Shown here: positions 22,211 through 35,439 of the stretch, in pieces
How positions within the stretch are numbered: position 1 is the stretch's first letter
Layout of the letters: each line of letters starts with the position of its first letter
From: Callipepla californica brunnescens
Lineage: Eukaryota; Chordata; Aves; Galliformes; Odontophoridae
Assembly: GCA_023055505.1 (NCBI GenBank)
Contig: JALIRH010000045.1
Coordinates: forward strand, 1,116,001 to 1,180,000
Length of the DNA: 64,000 nt
Direction of reading: 5' to 3'
Notes under the pieces: model-generated
Seen by the model: only the letters and a program-made list of their open reading frames with translations
What the model was told of the DNA's origin: nothing
Database searches by the model: none
Translations under genes and position numbers: made by a program

Positions 22211-25200
22211 CTTTGTCCTGAGCAGGGATGAGCAATGTTCAGCTCCTTGCTAATAAAATAAAACAGAATGGAAAACCCAAAGCCCTGCATGTCATTAGGC
22301 TGTGATTCAAAACCCAAACACAAATAAAACAATTTCCATGTTAACTGAAGCTTGCAGAACGAGAGTCCTGGAAAGGTTTGTGCACACCATGACCTCAAAC
22401 AACAAAGAAAAAAGAGAAATACTCCTTCTTGGATGGCTGAAGCAATTTTTCCTTGTCATTTCTGTAATTTACATAGCAACAGAAGGTGCAGAGAGATCAG
22501 CATAAACTGCAGTCCAAAGGGCAAGGTTGGTTAATGTCAGGGCATTTCTTAGCCCCCAAAGTGGTTTTTTTTGGCCTTGCAAACCTCCTCAGGAGATGTG
22601 CTGGGTTGGATTGAATCCCCTGTGCAGGGAAACAGCAGAGAGACTCCAGGGAGGATGCTGGAGGGGATGTCACCAGGGAGCAGCTGCTTGGGTGGGGGAA
22701 ACAAGAGTTGGGAACAGCCTGCAGCCCCTGCCCCAAATTCAGAACAAATTAATCAGAGGAACTGGAGATGCACCAGTTTTTGGTGTAAAAGAAATCAACT
22801 CATTCCAACGAGGACAATATTTGGCACTGTTTCATAAAGGATAATAGCAGTAATTATAATCTAATGATCCCTCATATAATTATAACCACAGATGTCCAAC
22901 CTTTCTTTCTAAATAAAGTAACAATAATATTTACATGTATATACATAACATATATGTAACTAATGTGAAATATATTTGCAACACAGTCCCATGCAAAACA
23001 TGTAGATAATTAACATGTGATCTTCACTAGGTCATTACCAAAGAAAGAACATCCCAGAAATGTCCATTTTTCAGAATGGCCATGGACCTCTGTTAGAGAT
23101 CTGGTTTGCTTTAAGCTGAAAATAAATGACAGCCCCCACTTCCAGGACAGATCTCTCCCTTTGTGAGGAAGCTCAGAAAGTCTCACTTCTTCAAGGTAAA
23201 AAAATTCAGTGTTTCTAAAGCTCTGCACAGAAGGCTTTGGCAGCTTTGGAACATGTCTGCAGGAACTCTGCATCACGCAGGATAAATCTGCAAGAACAAC
23301 CAATCCATCTTGGTTCTGATCATCGAAGTCGTTCCTTCAGTGCTACTGGGAGAAGAAAAAAAAGTAAAAGAAGTGCTGATCATGCATGGTGTTTCTGTGC
23401 AAACACAGGACCTGGAGTACAGCGAGGCGTGTACAAACTCCTGGGTGCTGGAAAGCTTTCAGTCAATGCAACAGAGGAGGCGGAGGAGGGAGCTGCCAGA
23501 TAAATAGTCGATGGGAAGTGGTTGGCGCAGCCCTGCTCCTTGCAGCACACATTCCTCTCCATTCCCATTCACACGTGCAGCTTAAAAATAGCAGAGTGTG
23601 CCCCTGGCAAAGAGGTGTTCCCTCGGGTGTTAGATTCACCTGGATGGCACAGCCTCTTCCCAAGGTAAAAGCCCTCCCGCTGTGACTTTTGGGCAGCATT
23701 TGAGCCCAGGAGTGCCACTCTTTGAGACAGGATGGATGAAAGATGGAGCGCAGAGCTGGAGGGACGCTGGTACTGTTGCTCCACTGTTGGCCAAAGTTGA
23801 GGGCAGCACCAATGCACCCAGGGGTATCATGCAATGAGCAGAGCTTGAGGGAGAGCTTGGCTGGCTGTACGAGCAGATTTTGATGGGGAGAATGAAAAAA
23901 GGTATCAGGTTTTATTGCAGGTTAATTAACCTGCGAGGTCATCAGTACCTTGCCTGAGACGTTTTCAACAGCTCATTAGGAGGTTTTGGACAAATTGATT
24001 CTTTCTTTGTCCTTTCCTTCCTCTCAGAAGGGAGCACACAGCTCCTGCCAGACAGGGGATGTGCCCAGAGTTCTGGGTCTGCCCCAAGGGCCAGGCAAGC
24101 TTCATACAGCAAGCCTGCCTGGCAGCAGCAGTGGAAACCAGCGTTCCACTCTGATGAAAGGGCTCTTTGTTAGCAGATCTGCTTCTTGACAAAGGGACTC
24201 TGCCATCACACACTAGCAGCCTCTTCTTCTGACTTTTGCTGCAAGCCCAAGCTCTCAGGATGGTTGCACTGGGAGAACTGGGAGGAAGAGCTGGAGCCGA
24301 ATCCCTTCTCACCCTGAGACTGTACCAAACTCCCTTTGCTTGAAGCTCAGGTTGGTACCACGGTCATCCTCAGCAGGACCAGAGCTCACCTTAGATTCCT
24401 TGCTCACACTTGCTGGCACAGCCCTGCTTCAATGTCTCAGCAGGCGCAATGCCAACTTCCTTTATGTATCTTTGATGTGCAGCTATGAGGTTTTTTTGCC
24501 TTTAATCTTTGTAATTAAGGCCCACAGCTGCCACAGCTATAGAAGCGATACAAGTAACAGCAATCCAAGAATCCTCCCTTAATTCATGCCCCGCCGCCTT
24601 CTCCCTCTGTGGCTCTCAGATGCAGTGTTCCATATGGCTGCTGGGACATAAGGGATCTGGTGGCATCACCAGGAAAATCACCAACACAGTGGGGAAACCC
24701 ACTGAGCTCCAGGAGGGGAGATCCAAAGGCAGAGTCACTTCTTTTCCATGGCTGATGAGCTCATTTGTGCCAGGAAATATCCTATCATCGACAGTAACAA
24801 TCCCTTCTTTCCCCTATCCTCATCAACAGTAATATAGTGAAGAAAAGCGACGAAGAACAGAAATCAGACTGACATGGGAGACAGCAATTAATAAAATTGG
24901 TTCACATGGCCTTGGAGCCCTTCACATTCTGCTGATCCAAATGAGATCGCTCTCTCCTGTCCTTTTACTTTTCAGTGAACTCAGTGTTAATCAGTGGAGT
25001 GATGTAAGGGGAGCACTGTTCAGGTTCACTGTTTAGAAGCTGTTTGATTTGGAGCAGGGACTGCAGGAGTTGAGTATGGACCGCAGGGACTGGGATAGGT
25101 AATGGTCAGCAGCAGAGGAAAGTTTGGGCCTTTCCTTGTGTATTTTTTGTATTTTTTCTGGTTGTTTTTTGCTTCTTTCAAAAGTTTACAAGAACTATTT

Positions 25201-25931
25201 CTCCTTTTACCCTCTGGCAAGGAGCTGAATTCGGAGCTGAGAAAGCTGATAAGGATTCAGCTCTTCCAGGGGGTGCCATGCAAGCAGCTCAAGAGTGGTT
25301 TCCAGAGAGAGCCATTGCACACCAGGTCAGGAGAATTTACATCCACCAGGGAATCTGGGGAAGATCAGTTCTAAATCTCTCCCCACACTGCTGGGGTTTT
25401 CAGCAGGGACACATAACACATTTGTCTCTGGGCTGTGAGGCATGCTCTCAGAAAGCAACCAGGCTTAAGGGAGAAAGAGGGGCACGAGGCCCATGGTGCC
25501 CTGCTAGATGTGCTGTCGTTCGGAAAAAAGTTTATCTACGGGAAGCAAATAAGGCGGATTTGATGAAAAACATTCTGGGAGGTTTTCAATGAGACCTGCG
25601 AAGTGCTGTCAGTAGAGAACTGGAACATCACAAAGCTTTGTGTGCTGCTCATTTGCTCGTGGGGAGCGTGAGCATCTTCAGGTGGTATTTATTAGCACAG
25701 CAACTGTAGTGACGGAACAAAATTTGGATTGTTTTCTGTTCAGCTTCCACTTCACAGGGAGCAGGAGCCTTGTGCTCTGCCCTAAGGATCTGTCCCCTTG
25801 AACACCATTTTATAGATGTCCTGCTAAGATGTGCTGGGCGACAGCTCAGCATCACCTGCAATTGAACTGCTCCTGCCATGGAACCAGCACACAGGGATGG
25901 ATGCAGGTGTGAGAGAGAAACATACCCAGAA

Positions 25932-25934
<3 letters not shown>
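22211..25934. other. Unique noncoding stretch
   Basis: No gene or CR1 recognised. An AT-rich block lies at 22850-22990. The 18-bp palindrome at 23917-23934 is listed separately. Confidence 0.55.
23917..23934. promoter_or_regulatory. Perfect 18-bp palindrome around TTAATTAA
   Basis: GCAGGTTAATTAACCTGC equals its own reverse complement. The core GTTAATTAAC resembles two abutting homeodomain or HNF1-type half-sites, but without the 1-bp spacer of the usual HNF1 palindrome. Binding is inferred only. Confidence 0.35.

Positions 25935-25972
<38 letters not shown>
25935..25972. repeat. (AC)19 microsatellite
   Basis: Nineteen uninterrupted AC dinucleotides, likely polymorphic in length between individuals. 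Confidence 0.98.
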
Positions 25973-25975
<3 letters not shown>

Positions 25976-27662
25976 CCTCCCCCTAAATTAGTTTTGATTG
26001 AGCCTTAAAACTCAAACTGACCAAATATTTCTTCCTCCTGCTCAGCTCCAAACCTCCCTGCTGATGTCTACTCCAGCCTGAAGCCACAGCCACCACCTGA
26101 AGAAGCTCTTCCTCTTGTGCCATTTATCATCTCTGCTTATTGTTCCTGCTCTCTTCCCATCTTTTTATTACAACATATGGCTCTGCAGATTACACGAGGA
26201 CGTGATAGGAAATGTGGCACAGAGGAGATGAATGTTGCTGCATCCAGGAGCAGCTCAGGCAGCAGAAAGGGGATGATTATGTTGGCTGCTAGAAGAAACT
26301 TCAGTGTTTTTCCTTCCTGGAGAGAGGCATCACCGCAATTATCACAAGGTTTGACATAAATACCCGCTGTCACATGTGTGACTGGCTGAAGTCATGCAGC
26401 TTTATTTACAGAAATGATCTTATTTCAAGCTCAGACAGAGTTTCCTTCGGGGGAGGAAAAGAAATCAAATGGAAACGTTTCTATTTTTTAGTTACAACAA
26501 CCACCAAATAAATAAGTAAACCACCGAGTCTTCATTGCAGCCTCTTATTTTCAAACCTCTTGAAGCATTCTTTAAGTTTGCACTTCCTTCGACTCCGAGT
26601 TCCTTGTGGGCACAGCGATTCCACATTTCTAAATCCGATCATCTTCATGAAAGCAGCAATATTCTCCTCTCTGGTAGTGCCTTTTTATTTAAGTAACATA
26701 ATTTCCAACTGACTTAATTGAATGTGTAATGAGCAAAATAATCGTGCCAAACTATGCATGCCAGTGATAAACTACACATGCGTCATATGACATTTCCAAA
26801 CACTTCTCAAGTCCCTTAAAAGCATCATCAGCCACCAGCATTCAGAACATTTATGCTGGGACCTGTCATGACACAGCAAATGACTTGGGAGCTCTGACTG
26901 CATGAAACCCATCAACACCAACCACCCGATCCCAGTCATCCCAGTACACCTATGGGCATGGGAAAAGTTGGCACTTTGGGTTTGCCCACAGCCCTGGTGT
27001 GGATTGGGATGGGCTGTGGCAATGGGGCAGGTTGGTAGGTCAGTGGCCCAAAAAAGGAACTGAAAACTGCATCGCAGTGGCTGCTGGCATGGAAAATACT
27101 TCCCTGAGCTCCATACCTGGATGGAGACTTCTCCCATCTCAGTCCCAACACATGTGGTCTTTTGTTCATGTTGTCCAAGTCTGGCTTCTTCCACCAGCCC
27201 TTTCTCCCCATTCATCCTCTCTGCACTACTCTTTCCACCCCAAACTCCAGACTTCCAGTAGACCCTTGCAGTATTTAAATGGAGAAGGAACAGGAGCATA
27301 GTTTCAGCCTCCACCCAGGGCATAAAAAGAGCCAGGATAAGTGCCAAGAGCATCCAGCACACCCAGTGATCTCCCCCAGCATATCAAGACTCCCAGTTAT
27401 TTCTCAATAAAGGCTTCTGTGAGCTGCAAAGTACATTATACATAGGAATGTCTTAACAATATCAAAATCTAGTTAAATGCTAGGAGGAAAAAAACCCACC
27501 TCACCCCAACAGAGCTTCCTCAGTGCTGTCTTTATGCCTTTAAATCTTATATATATATACATCTTAATTCACTGCCACTAAAAGCCTTTCAGAAAATGAA
27601 GTCGTTCCACTCCCTTTGTCTATTTTTGATAATTGCATGAGTCCATACATTAGCAAAGTTAC

Positions 27663-27678
27663 AAAAAAAAAAAAAAAA
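27663..27678. repeat. Poly-A tract (A16)
   Basis: Sixteen consecutive A in an AT-rich neighbourhood. No processed-pseudogene body was recognised to its left. Confidence 0.9.
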
Positions 27679-28660
27679 CCTGCACACTTTAAAATTATTT
27701 TAATTAAATTGTGATTGCACCATTGTTTAAAGAGATAAAAATAATTCATTCGTTTTAATTAGTCTTCGTCTTTGCACGTCTGAAGCATCTTCTCCTATGC
27801 TGGGCCCTTGAACAGACCAAATATTGTCCCTTGTCCAGCTCCTCCTGCCTCTCCCCTTCACATGGGGCAAGAATGGGGACTGGGGGCACAGAGGACATAC
27901 GCAGCACACAAGGAGAATTTCTCTGTCCCAGAATGGAACGGCTCGGCCTTTCAGCCACACGTGCAGCCACTCGAGGCCAGCTGCAGGTCCTGTGCTGTAG
28001 CAGAAGGCAGAGGGATGGGTGCTGCGTGGCTGGATGTGAAGGGTTATGCTGCTGCTTTTGGGAGCAAAGGAGCTGAGCAAATCCACATCATTTGTAGGCA
28101 AGGGTCTGGAAAAAGATGCTTTGTAGGAACTGCTCCTTTATGCACAGCATTCTTGAGGTTGGGCTTGGGGCTCTCCATGCCCCGAATCAGATGACTGCCA
28201 AGGAAGAGGATGGAGCCTTGGAGTACCAGAGTACATCAGAGCCAGCTGCTCACTGTGCAGCTCTTGTGGACTTTGGGGAGCATCCCTGAGAGAGGCTGAG
28301 GGCAGTGCTCACTTTGTTCCAGGCTCAAGGCTCCTACCCCTGGGCCAGGTAATGCAGCTCTGCAGCACGGGGGCACAAAGGGCTGGACCCAAGTGGTGAG
28401 ACACTGAGCATCCCCATCCAAAGGCTCCAACCCACTTAGATCCAAGGCAGAGTGCACTGCTGCAAACCACAGTCTTTGATTAAAGACACAGAAGGCGCCA
28501 AACATGCACAGACACGAAGCAGAGCATTAAGGCTTCATTATGAACAATAACCTCTAACGCGTCTTCCTTTCACAGCAGAGTTTTTAAGATAAAAAAGCAT
28601 TCAGGTTTCAGTCTGTTAGAAGAGATGAGCAATTACTGCTCGTTTTCCTGGACAAAACGA

Positions 28661-28684
28661 GACAGCTGAAATAGCTGTCAGCTG
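28661..28684. promoter_or_regulatory. E-box pair within an inverted repeat
   Basis: GACAGCT-GAAAT-AGCTGTC is a 7-bp-arm inverted repeat. CAGCTG E-boxes lie at 28663-28668 and 28679-28684. Such paired CAGCTG sites are typical targets of basic helix-loop-helix factors; use here is inferred. Confidence 0.25.
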
Positions 28685-29214
28685 TTGTCCACTGATTAAA
28701 ATCTGCTGCTGCTTCATAGGAAACATCACAGATCCCCCCTGGCAAAGGGGTGCTCCTCAAACCCTTTTTCCATCAGCTCCCCCATGCTTAAAGCAAACTG
28801 GACGCAAAGCAGCACAGCTCAATGTCCGGCTCAGCTCTCTTCCCACAGGACCTTTGGAACACAAGAATCCAGGATTACCACTTCAGCGTTCAGCACCAAA
28901 ACCCTATGGGGGGCAGTTGGGTCTTATAAATGATGTCACCCCAGTTCCTCTCCGCACAGCTGGGGACTGCAGACAGGCAATCACGGTCAGTTTTGTGGCT
29001 GCCATTCCCCATTCCCAGTGGGAATATTTGAAGCCAACGAAGCAATTGCTTTCTCTTGAGGTGCTTTCCTTCACAGCATCGGGAGAACAGCAGTGCAGGG
29101 TCCTCCTCCTACTCAGATTTAATTTCTCAAATCACTCTCTCCATTGAAAATATTTTCTGCTTTGTAACAGCTGAGGTTTGGAAACAATGCTATGTGCACG
29201 GATAGAGCTTCTTT

Positions 29215-29460
29215 CTCTTGTTTGCTTTTATTCCACCGGAGAAAACAGAACAGATTCATTTATTCATTGCATGTAAATTAACCAACTGTTTGACTCTTCT
29301 TTTTTTAATTATTGTGTCGCAAACAATTCATAGTTTGATTCTTACGAGTTCGCTCATTACTTGTTAACCAGGCCACACGAGCACTACAGTGCTCTTCACT
29401 TAATTTCTAATCATTAATCTTCACTGCAATTTGTCATCCATTTCCTCTGGTATTATTCCT
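29215..29460. promoter_or_regulatory. Candidate conserved noncoding element, AT-rich
   Basis: Contains GTAAATTAACC, TTAATTATTG, AACAATTCAT, TTGTTAACCA and CATTAATC in about 250 bp. This is a dense set of homeodomain/SOX-like motifs. It has no repeat similarity and no coding potential. The function is inferred from motif density only. Confidence 0.22.
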
Positions 29461-32400
29461 GCTTTTCTATTTGATTTCTCCAACTTTAGGAGGAGGACAG
29501 ATCGTTAGTAGTAAATAATAAACCATTAAAGATAATTATCCTCATTTTCAAATGTGACTTTTGTCTGCTCAGCGGAGTCTTTACATCAGTGACGAAGCTC
29601 TTTCCTCCATACAAACCCTCATTTCTGCCCTTGGCTCTGTTGGGGTGACTCTCCCATGTCCCTTGGGGTGCCAGCCTCACCCAGGGACCCCTCTGCACAC
29701 CGGGTGAGGTGTGAGAATAATTTCAGCCTTTAGCTCAAATGGGATCCAGCAGGGATCTGTGCTGGAGCAATCAGCGTAGCAAAGGAAACTGTCAGGGATT
29801 AAGTGCTGGTCCTGAGCACAGTGTGTCCTCTGGGATAACTGCTCCAGTGGGGCCAGGAGATGGGCTCTGGAGGCAGCTGAGCACTAAGAGCATCTCTTCT
29901 CTATTTCCCCATAGCCCTTGTGCATCAAAAGCAAGTGGGATCCCTCCTATGGGGCATGCAAGCAGCACCCATGGAAGTGTTCACTATAGCATAGGATTTG
30001 GGGTAACTGTCTACATAGGCTTCTTAGGAAAGCCAAAAAGCTCTGAGCATAGACCCCATCACAACCCATCCTTCACAAGCCAGAGAGCAGCACAGCCTCT
30101 TGCAGAAGCTAACAGTGTGAACTCATCAGTGAGTGAGGAAAACAACTCCTGAGTTGTGCATCCCTCCCCTTCATCAACAGCTCTGGGCAATCTCTTCTTC
30201 CCTTTCTCATCCCAAAGTTGCTAATGGCCACAGAGAAGTAAAGAGCGTTCTCAGTGAGAAACTCCCACCCTTTCTGCAATGCCAGCTCTCTCCTCCTCAG
30301 CAGCAAGGAGCATTCAGAACTCCCAGGGCTGTAATTTCCCCGCTGACCTCTCCTTTCAGCCTCCCCATTGCTCACTGTCCTCCAACACAATTAGCACAGC
30401 CCAGGCACATGCACTTGGGGCTGCAGGTTTTCATCACAGCGATGAAAGCAGAGAGGGATTGGCACAGCTGTCACCTTGTGCTGGAGTGATGGGAGGGGGG
30501 AAGCAATCGTGGGGTGCCTCCCCACTCTGCCAGGATCATTAATGGGTCCTTCCTTGCCAGGAAGACCATCACATCATCCTTTTGACAAAGCACAAATGCA
30601 TCGCTGTGGTACATGCAGGAAAACAAGTGAGTGGCTGATGGTTATTACTGCTGATCTCCAAAGCACAAAGATGTGCTCAGTGCAAAGCTATGGATCACTC
30701 CCAGGTATGTTCTGGGGTAAAAGAGAGAAGAGCAGGGGCAGAAAGGCAGAACTGGGACGATTCACACCTGCTCCTGAGCTGCCATTCAATTTGTGACGAT
30801 ATCCTAAGTTTGGGGTGTGCAGTGAATTTGCTCTGGAAGGTGAAGCACACTTGTAGCATCACCACTGCTCAGATGGCATCAGACAAATGGGGCAGGGTAA
30901 GACCCAAGGACTTACAGAAGTCCTAGCCAGACCCTTAAAGGCTGCACGGACTTTGAGCACACAGCCAGCTATGCCCACCCCACACCAACACGCAGCAGCA
31001 GCATTAAACCCAAGGGGTTAACCTCAGCCATGCATGTTTGGCAGCGTCTCCCTGATCTCCTTGGGTTTACTGTGAGCACGGCTGATATCTCTTGGAAAGT
31101 TTCTTGGCACAGAAATAAGGCACATGCCACTCACCTCCCCTCCTGGAACACATATTGAAATGTTTCTCCAATCCGTCAAATTATTCAGTGCTTGTTAATT
31201 ATACATGGTGGAGTCTGCTCTCCATCACACACTCTGGCCACTGAGCTGAAAAGAGCGACCCTGTCAGGGTTGGGACTAATGAAGCCTTCAAACCCTGCCT
31301 GCCCACATCTTTTGTCAGGAGATAATTCACCTTCATACTTTGACTAATTACAGGTGTTCAGAATGGCTGCACTGGCTCAGATCCAGGGCCTCTCCAGAGA
31401 GTCACACCAGGCAGCGACAGGCTTCAGAGAAGGACCCCAGCCCCACAGTGGGGTGGTCCACAAGAAGGAGAGCATCTTTGGGGTCACCGCTATGTCCCTG
31501 ATACAGGGCAGAGAGGGCATCTTCCAGGTTGTGTCCAACCAGAACTGAGATAATCATTAAAACCATAAGGAATGGGCTCACCTTCCTGTTTTCCACTCCC
31601 TCCCTTGTCAGTGCTACCGGGGGTTGGAGGGGATGGGCTCCTTTCTCTCACTGACTGCCACAGGTCCCAGCTGTGAGCTGCACAGAGCCCCAGCTGTGGG
31701 ACAGGAGCCAGGACAAGGTTCTGTGAAAGCTGTGAGTCCACCAGCTGTTGGTATCACTGATAGGAGCAACACTTCATATGTGAAATGTTTGTAAGCAGGC
31801 AGCCAGAGTTTCTGCAGGAAAGTGAACTTGGTTCTGGAACTTGGTTCTCACCTCTCTCTAGGATTTAAGATCTGACAAAGTGTGCATGCACCCCAGTGGT
31901 TTTCAAGTAAGAAAGTGAAAACAAAGAGCAGGCAGCTTGTAAACAAACATTTACCTTCAGTTTCAAATCACTTAAGCATAGAAAATCACAACTCAAATCA
32001 AAATCACTATTTTTACCCAGCTGAGTAGACAGCCTATTCATCTCCACTGTCTGTATACTTTTGTACAGGAGCTTGCGAGTCACCGGGGAGAAACAATCTC
32101 ACATTGATTTGAGAGATCGATCACACCATGGGAACCATGGAGAGATGAGCAGGAGAACTGGAAGCCACCAGAAAGGAACCACAAGCGAATGCACAGACTG
32201 AAACGCACAACCTGAAATGCATTGCCATCAGCCACACTTCAAAATAACAGCAGCTTGTGAGCAAGTCAGTGAAAGGAGAAGTCATTTGCTGTGCTCAGAG
32301 AAAGTGGCAGAAAGGACTCAATAAGCACTTTGCTTCAACGAGCTCACCTCACTCTATTAAGGAGAGAAAACAATTTATAGCATCACTTTCCATCCCCAGC

Positions 32401-35220
32401 CTCCTGCCTGAGGCTGAATTCTCCCTGCAGCAGCTGTGCTGACCTGGGAGAAGCAGAGATGTTCTGCTCCATGCTCCCTGCTTTGCAGCTGGCCAAGGAG
32501 ACCTCCTGCATCTCTGCATGGGACAGCCACCACTGCTGTGAACTAGCCAGGAGGAAATTCACCCCTATGTTCTGCCCCTATAGGTATAAGGTTGTAAGCA
32601 CCAAAATGGGTTTTAACGAGTTACCACTTAGAGCTGAACTGCTGGGAGCAGTCAGGCTCCTTGCAAAACTTTGATCTAGCTTGAAGGAATACGAGCTCCT
32701 GGCTGCTGCCTGGCCTGCAAGTTGCCAAGAGTTATACTCAAGGAATCTGAACCTCCTGTGGTTGAGGAATTTGGGCACTGAACTCAGCTGTGTGCATTCC
32801 CATCTGTTGAACCTTGAGCAAAGTTGGGCATCAGGGAGATGAGCTCCACTCTCCAACCCATGACCCTGCAGGCTGGTAGCAAAGCAGCCAGTTCCAATCA
32901 AGTGTTTCCCATTTTAAGCACCAGCAAAGGGAGCTGCCCAGCTCATGGATGTGGGTTTGGCAAATGCTGCGACCCAGCTCAGCATCTGGGAGAGGCAAAA
33001 AACAACAGGTTCCCCATCTGCTGGCACATTCCTGTTTCCTTGGCAAAAGTTGTCTGGAGGGATGCTGCAGGCTCATGTACACATCTCACCTCCAGCATCC
33101 CTGGTAATGTGGACTCTGATGGACAGCAATGGGAACACAGGGACCTGTGCCCTCTGAGCTTCACAGGACTTGCAGGAGGAGGAAGGTGCTTTCTTTAACA
33201 AAGAGCCATGATAAATGGCCCTGGCTCCGCATCTTGATTATCCCAGTGACAGTGATTTGTCACTGCAGGGTGCCAGGTGCAGCCTCTGTGCTGGCAAACA
33301 GAAGTGTTCATGCCTGATGGGCAGAGCTTGCTCCACATCACTCACCAGCATAGGCTCTGCCATTACCTATTGATATGCATCCTCAGGAGTGGCAGGGAAA
33401 TAGTGTCTGCTTTTGTGGGAACAAAAAGCCCTCACATATCTTCTTGTGGTTGCTGAAGTGGTTCTGCTTCTGGAGAGCCCAGCGAGGAGCAGGGCAGCCT
33501 TGGCATGTAGAGTCAGGCTACCAACAGTGATTCCAGACCCAGTTCACCACAGATCTTCCAGATTTCCAACACACCAGTCTGTGCCTCAGTTTCCCCACCT
33601 GTGATCCCAAGGTTGGTGCCATTGCCTCTCCCCATTCCCCTCTGAGTCTGCCCCACCACGGAGCTGCTCACACTTCACTGGGAGCTGAAGCTCTGAGCAG
33701 AAGGGTTGGTGATGCTGGAAACCAGCATGTGCAAAAAACACATTCCAAATCTTTGCAGGCAAATATTCCCTCTGCGAGTGGATAATGTGCACCGCCAGGC
33801 ACGGATCGGCAATGATACCCTGGGCTTATCTGAGCAATCACAGCTCAGAGGCAAAGCTCGGGTTTTGAATACTGCAGACTGCAAACACGATTCAAACGCA
33901 AGGAAGGCATGAACTGGAAGAAATTGCTGTCCAGAGCAAATTTCAGCTACCAGAGAAATCACTGCTGTGAGTTATGCACCATCCCTGGGGCTGGCAGATC
34001 CACAGAGCCCTGAGTGCTCCGTGCTCGCTGGGGAGAAAGCACTGGAGCAGCATTTCCCCTCCGCATTCAGTACATTTGGCTCTCTCTTCTTGTTTTTGCT
34101 ACCTGCCAGCTGAATTACTGCAAGGAAAGGTCTCAGTGCTCCAACTTCAGCTGAGGGTCACAGACCTTTGGAAAGACATCTGCGCCCTGAGAGCCCCAGA
34201 GCTCACCCAGCTGCAGTCCCTCCTTGACAAACCCTTCTCTCCTTTGCCCTTCAGGCCTGAGAGTTCAGCTGTCACTTTAATAAGAAACATGTCTTAGTAG
34301 GACATACGGATTTGTTGATTTGTTGTATTTTTGATGGAATTAAAGAGGAAACCAACAAAAAGAGCAAACACATTCATATTTTCCACAGAGTGCAGTCCTC
34401 CCTCAGACCAATGGGGATTTCTTCCTGATGGAAAATTGACTTCTCCCACTCACCTCTGAAACCATTCACTTTCAATAGCTTTCAGCCCAATGGATATCTG
34501 TTTTGGTGTGGGTATTTTCTTTTTTCTTGGGGGGGGGAGGAGGTGAGTAGAGACTGTATTTCAGTACAAATTCAGCCGCAAACACCTAAGGAAATAATCT
34601 GAAGCAGAGTGGGGAAGTGTTGTGGGGCTTGTAATGCACAGAGGCATGAAAAACTTCCAGCATTTCGCAATACTTGGGTACACTCAAATCTTCCCTGGCT
34701 CTCAAGCTGCTCCCTAATGCAATTCAGAGTGCTGGCATCCACCTCAGCACGCAGAGCAGGGGACGGGTCTCCGCTCAGTTCTCAGCCACTTTGTCCTGTC
34801 AACATATTGATTTTCTTGTCTTGACAGCATAGGTGAACCAAGGGCCCTGTATTTTAGCCACCTATTTAGTCTCAGGCAAGTCCCTCTGACAGGTTCAAGA
34901 TTCACAGTCTGCTGGGAAATTTTCCCTGAATACCTTGGCTTTGGAGCTCGTAGCATTATGGAGCATTCATTACCTTTGCAGCTCCGGCTGGGCTGTGTGG
35001 AACCATTTGGGGATTGTTGTTGGAAAGGGACAATTGCCACACTGGATTTTCTGCAGGCAATGGGCACAATCATGGCAGGACATTTTGCTACAGGAGCTTT
35101 TCTGGTTCTTTCCTCCAGCACCTGGGGATTGCTCCTTCCCATCCTCCTTGACCATCTTTGCCCTCTCCGCACACCTTGTCTGTAGTGCCTGCACACAGCC
35201 AGGCTGAGCTCACTCAAGTT

Positions 35221-35345
35221 TCACAGAATCATAGAACCATGAAGGTCAGAAAAGACCTCTCAGATCCCCACGTCCAACCCATCCCACCATGCCCACCCAC
35301 CAGTGACACATCTCCACCTTCTTGCACACCTCCAGGGAGAGGTTT
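35221..35345 (-). mobile_element. CR1 LINE fragment, 3' end
   Basis: 'cacagaatcatagaaccatg', 'aaggtcagaaaagacctctc', 'agatccccacgtccaaccca', 'tcccaccatgcccacccacc' and 'cacctccagggagag' follow the reverse-complement CR1 3' region. Confidence 0.92.
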
Positions 35346-35439
35346 CAGCAGCAAATTGCTCCCCAGCAGGACCAGTCATATCCTTTTAATCTGCAAACAG
35401 TGCATCTGCACGGCTGTTTCCCTGCCTCGCTATCAATAG

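Larger units (their letters stand above)
25973..35220. other. Nine kilobases of unique noncoding sequence
   Basis: No gene, CR1 or other family recognised. It includes the longest open frame of the window (minus strand 26772-27362, 196 codons), whose start is hydrophobic like a signal peptide but which has no domain. Poly-A is at 27663-27678, and candidate regulatory intervals are listed separately. A G9 run lies near 34530. Confidence 0.55.

Noticed and set aside
26772..27362. 196-codon minus-strand open frame with a hydrophobic N-terminus
   Set aside because: It is the longest frame in the window, but at about 5.6% stop frequency six frames of 64 kb should yield a maximum near 150-200 codons. 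It has no domain, no splice context and no promoter signal.
33565..33606. MIR-like phrase 'gtgcctcagtttccccacct'
   Set aside because: The match is limited to one common phrase, with no supporting order of MIR segments either side.
34525..34545. G-rich run near 34530 as a possible G-quadruplex
   Set aside because: One long G-run with only one or two short neighbours does not make the four spaced G-tracts needed for a convincing call.
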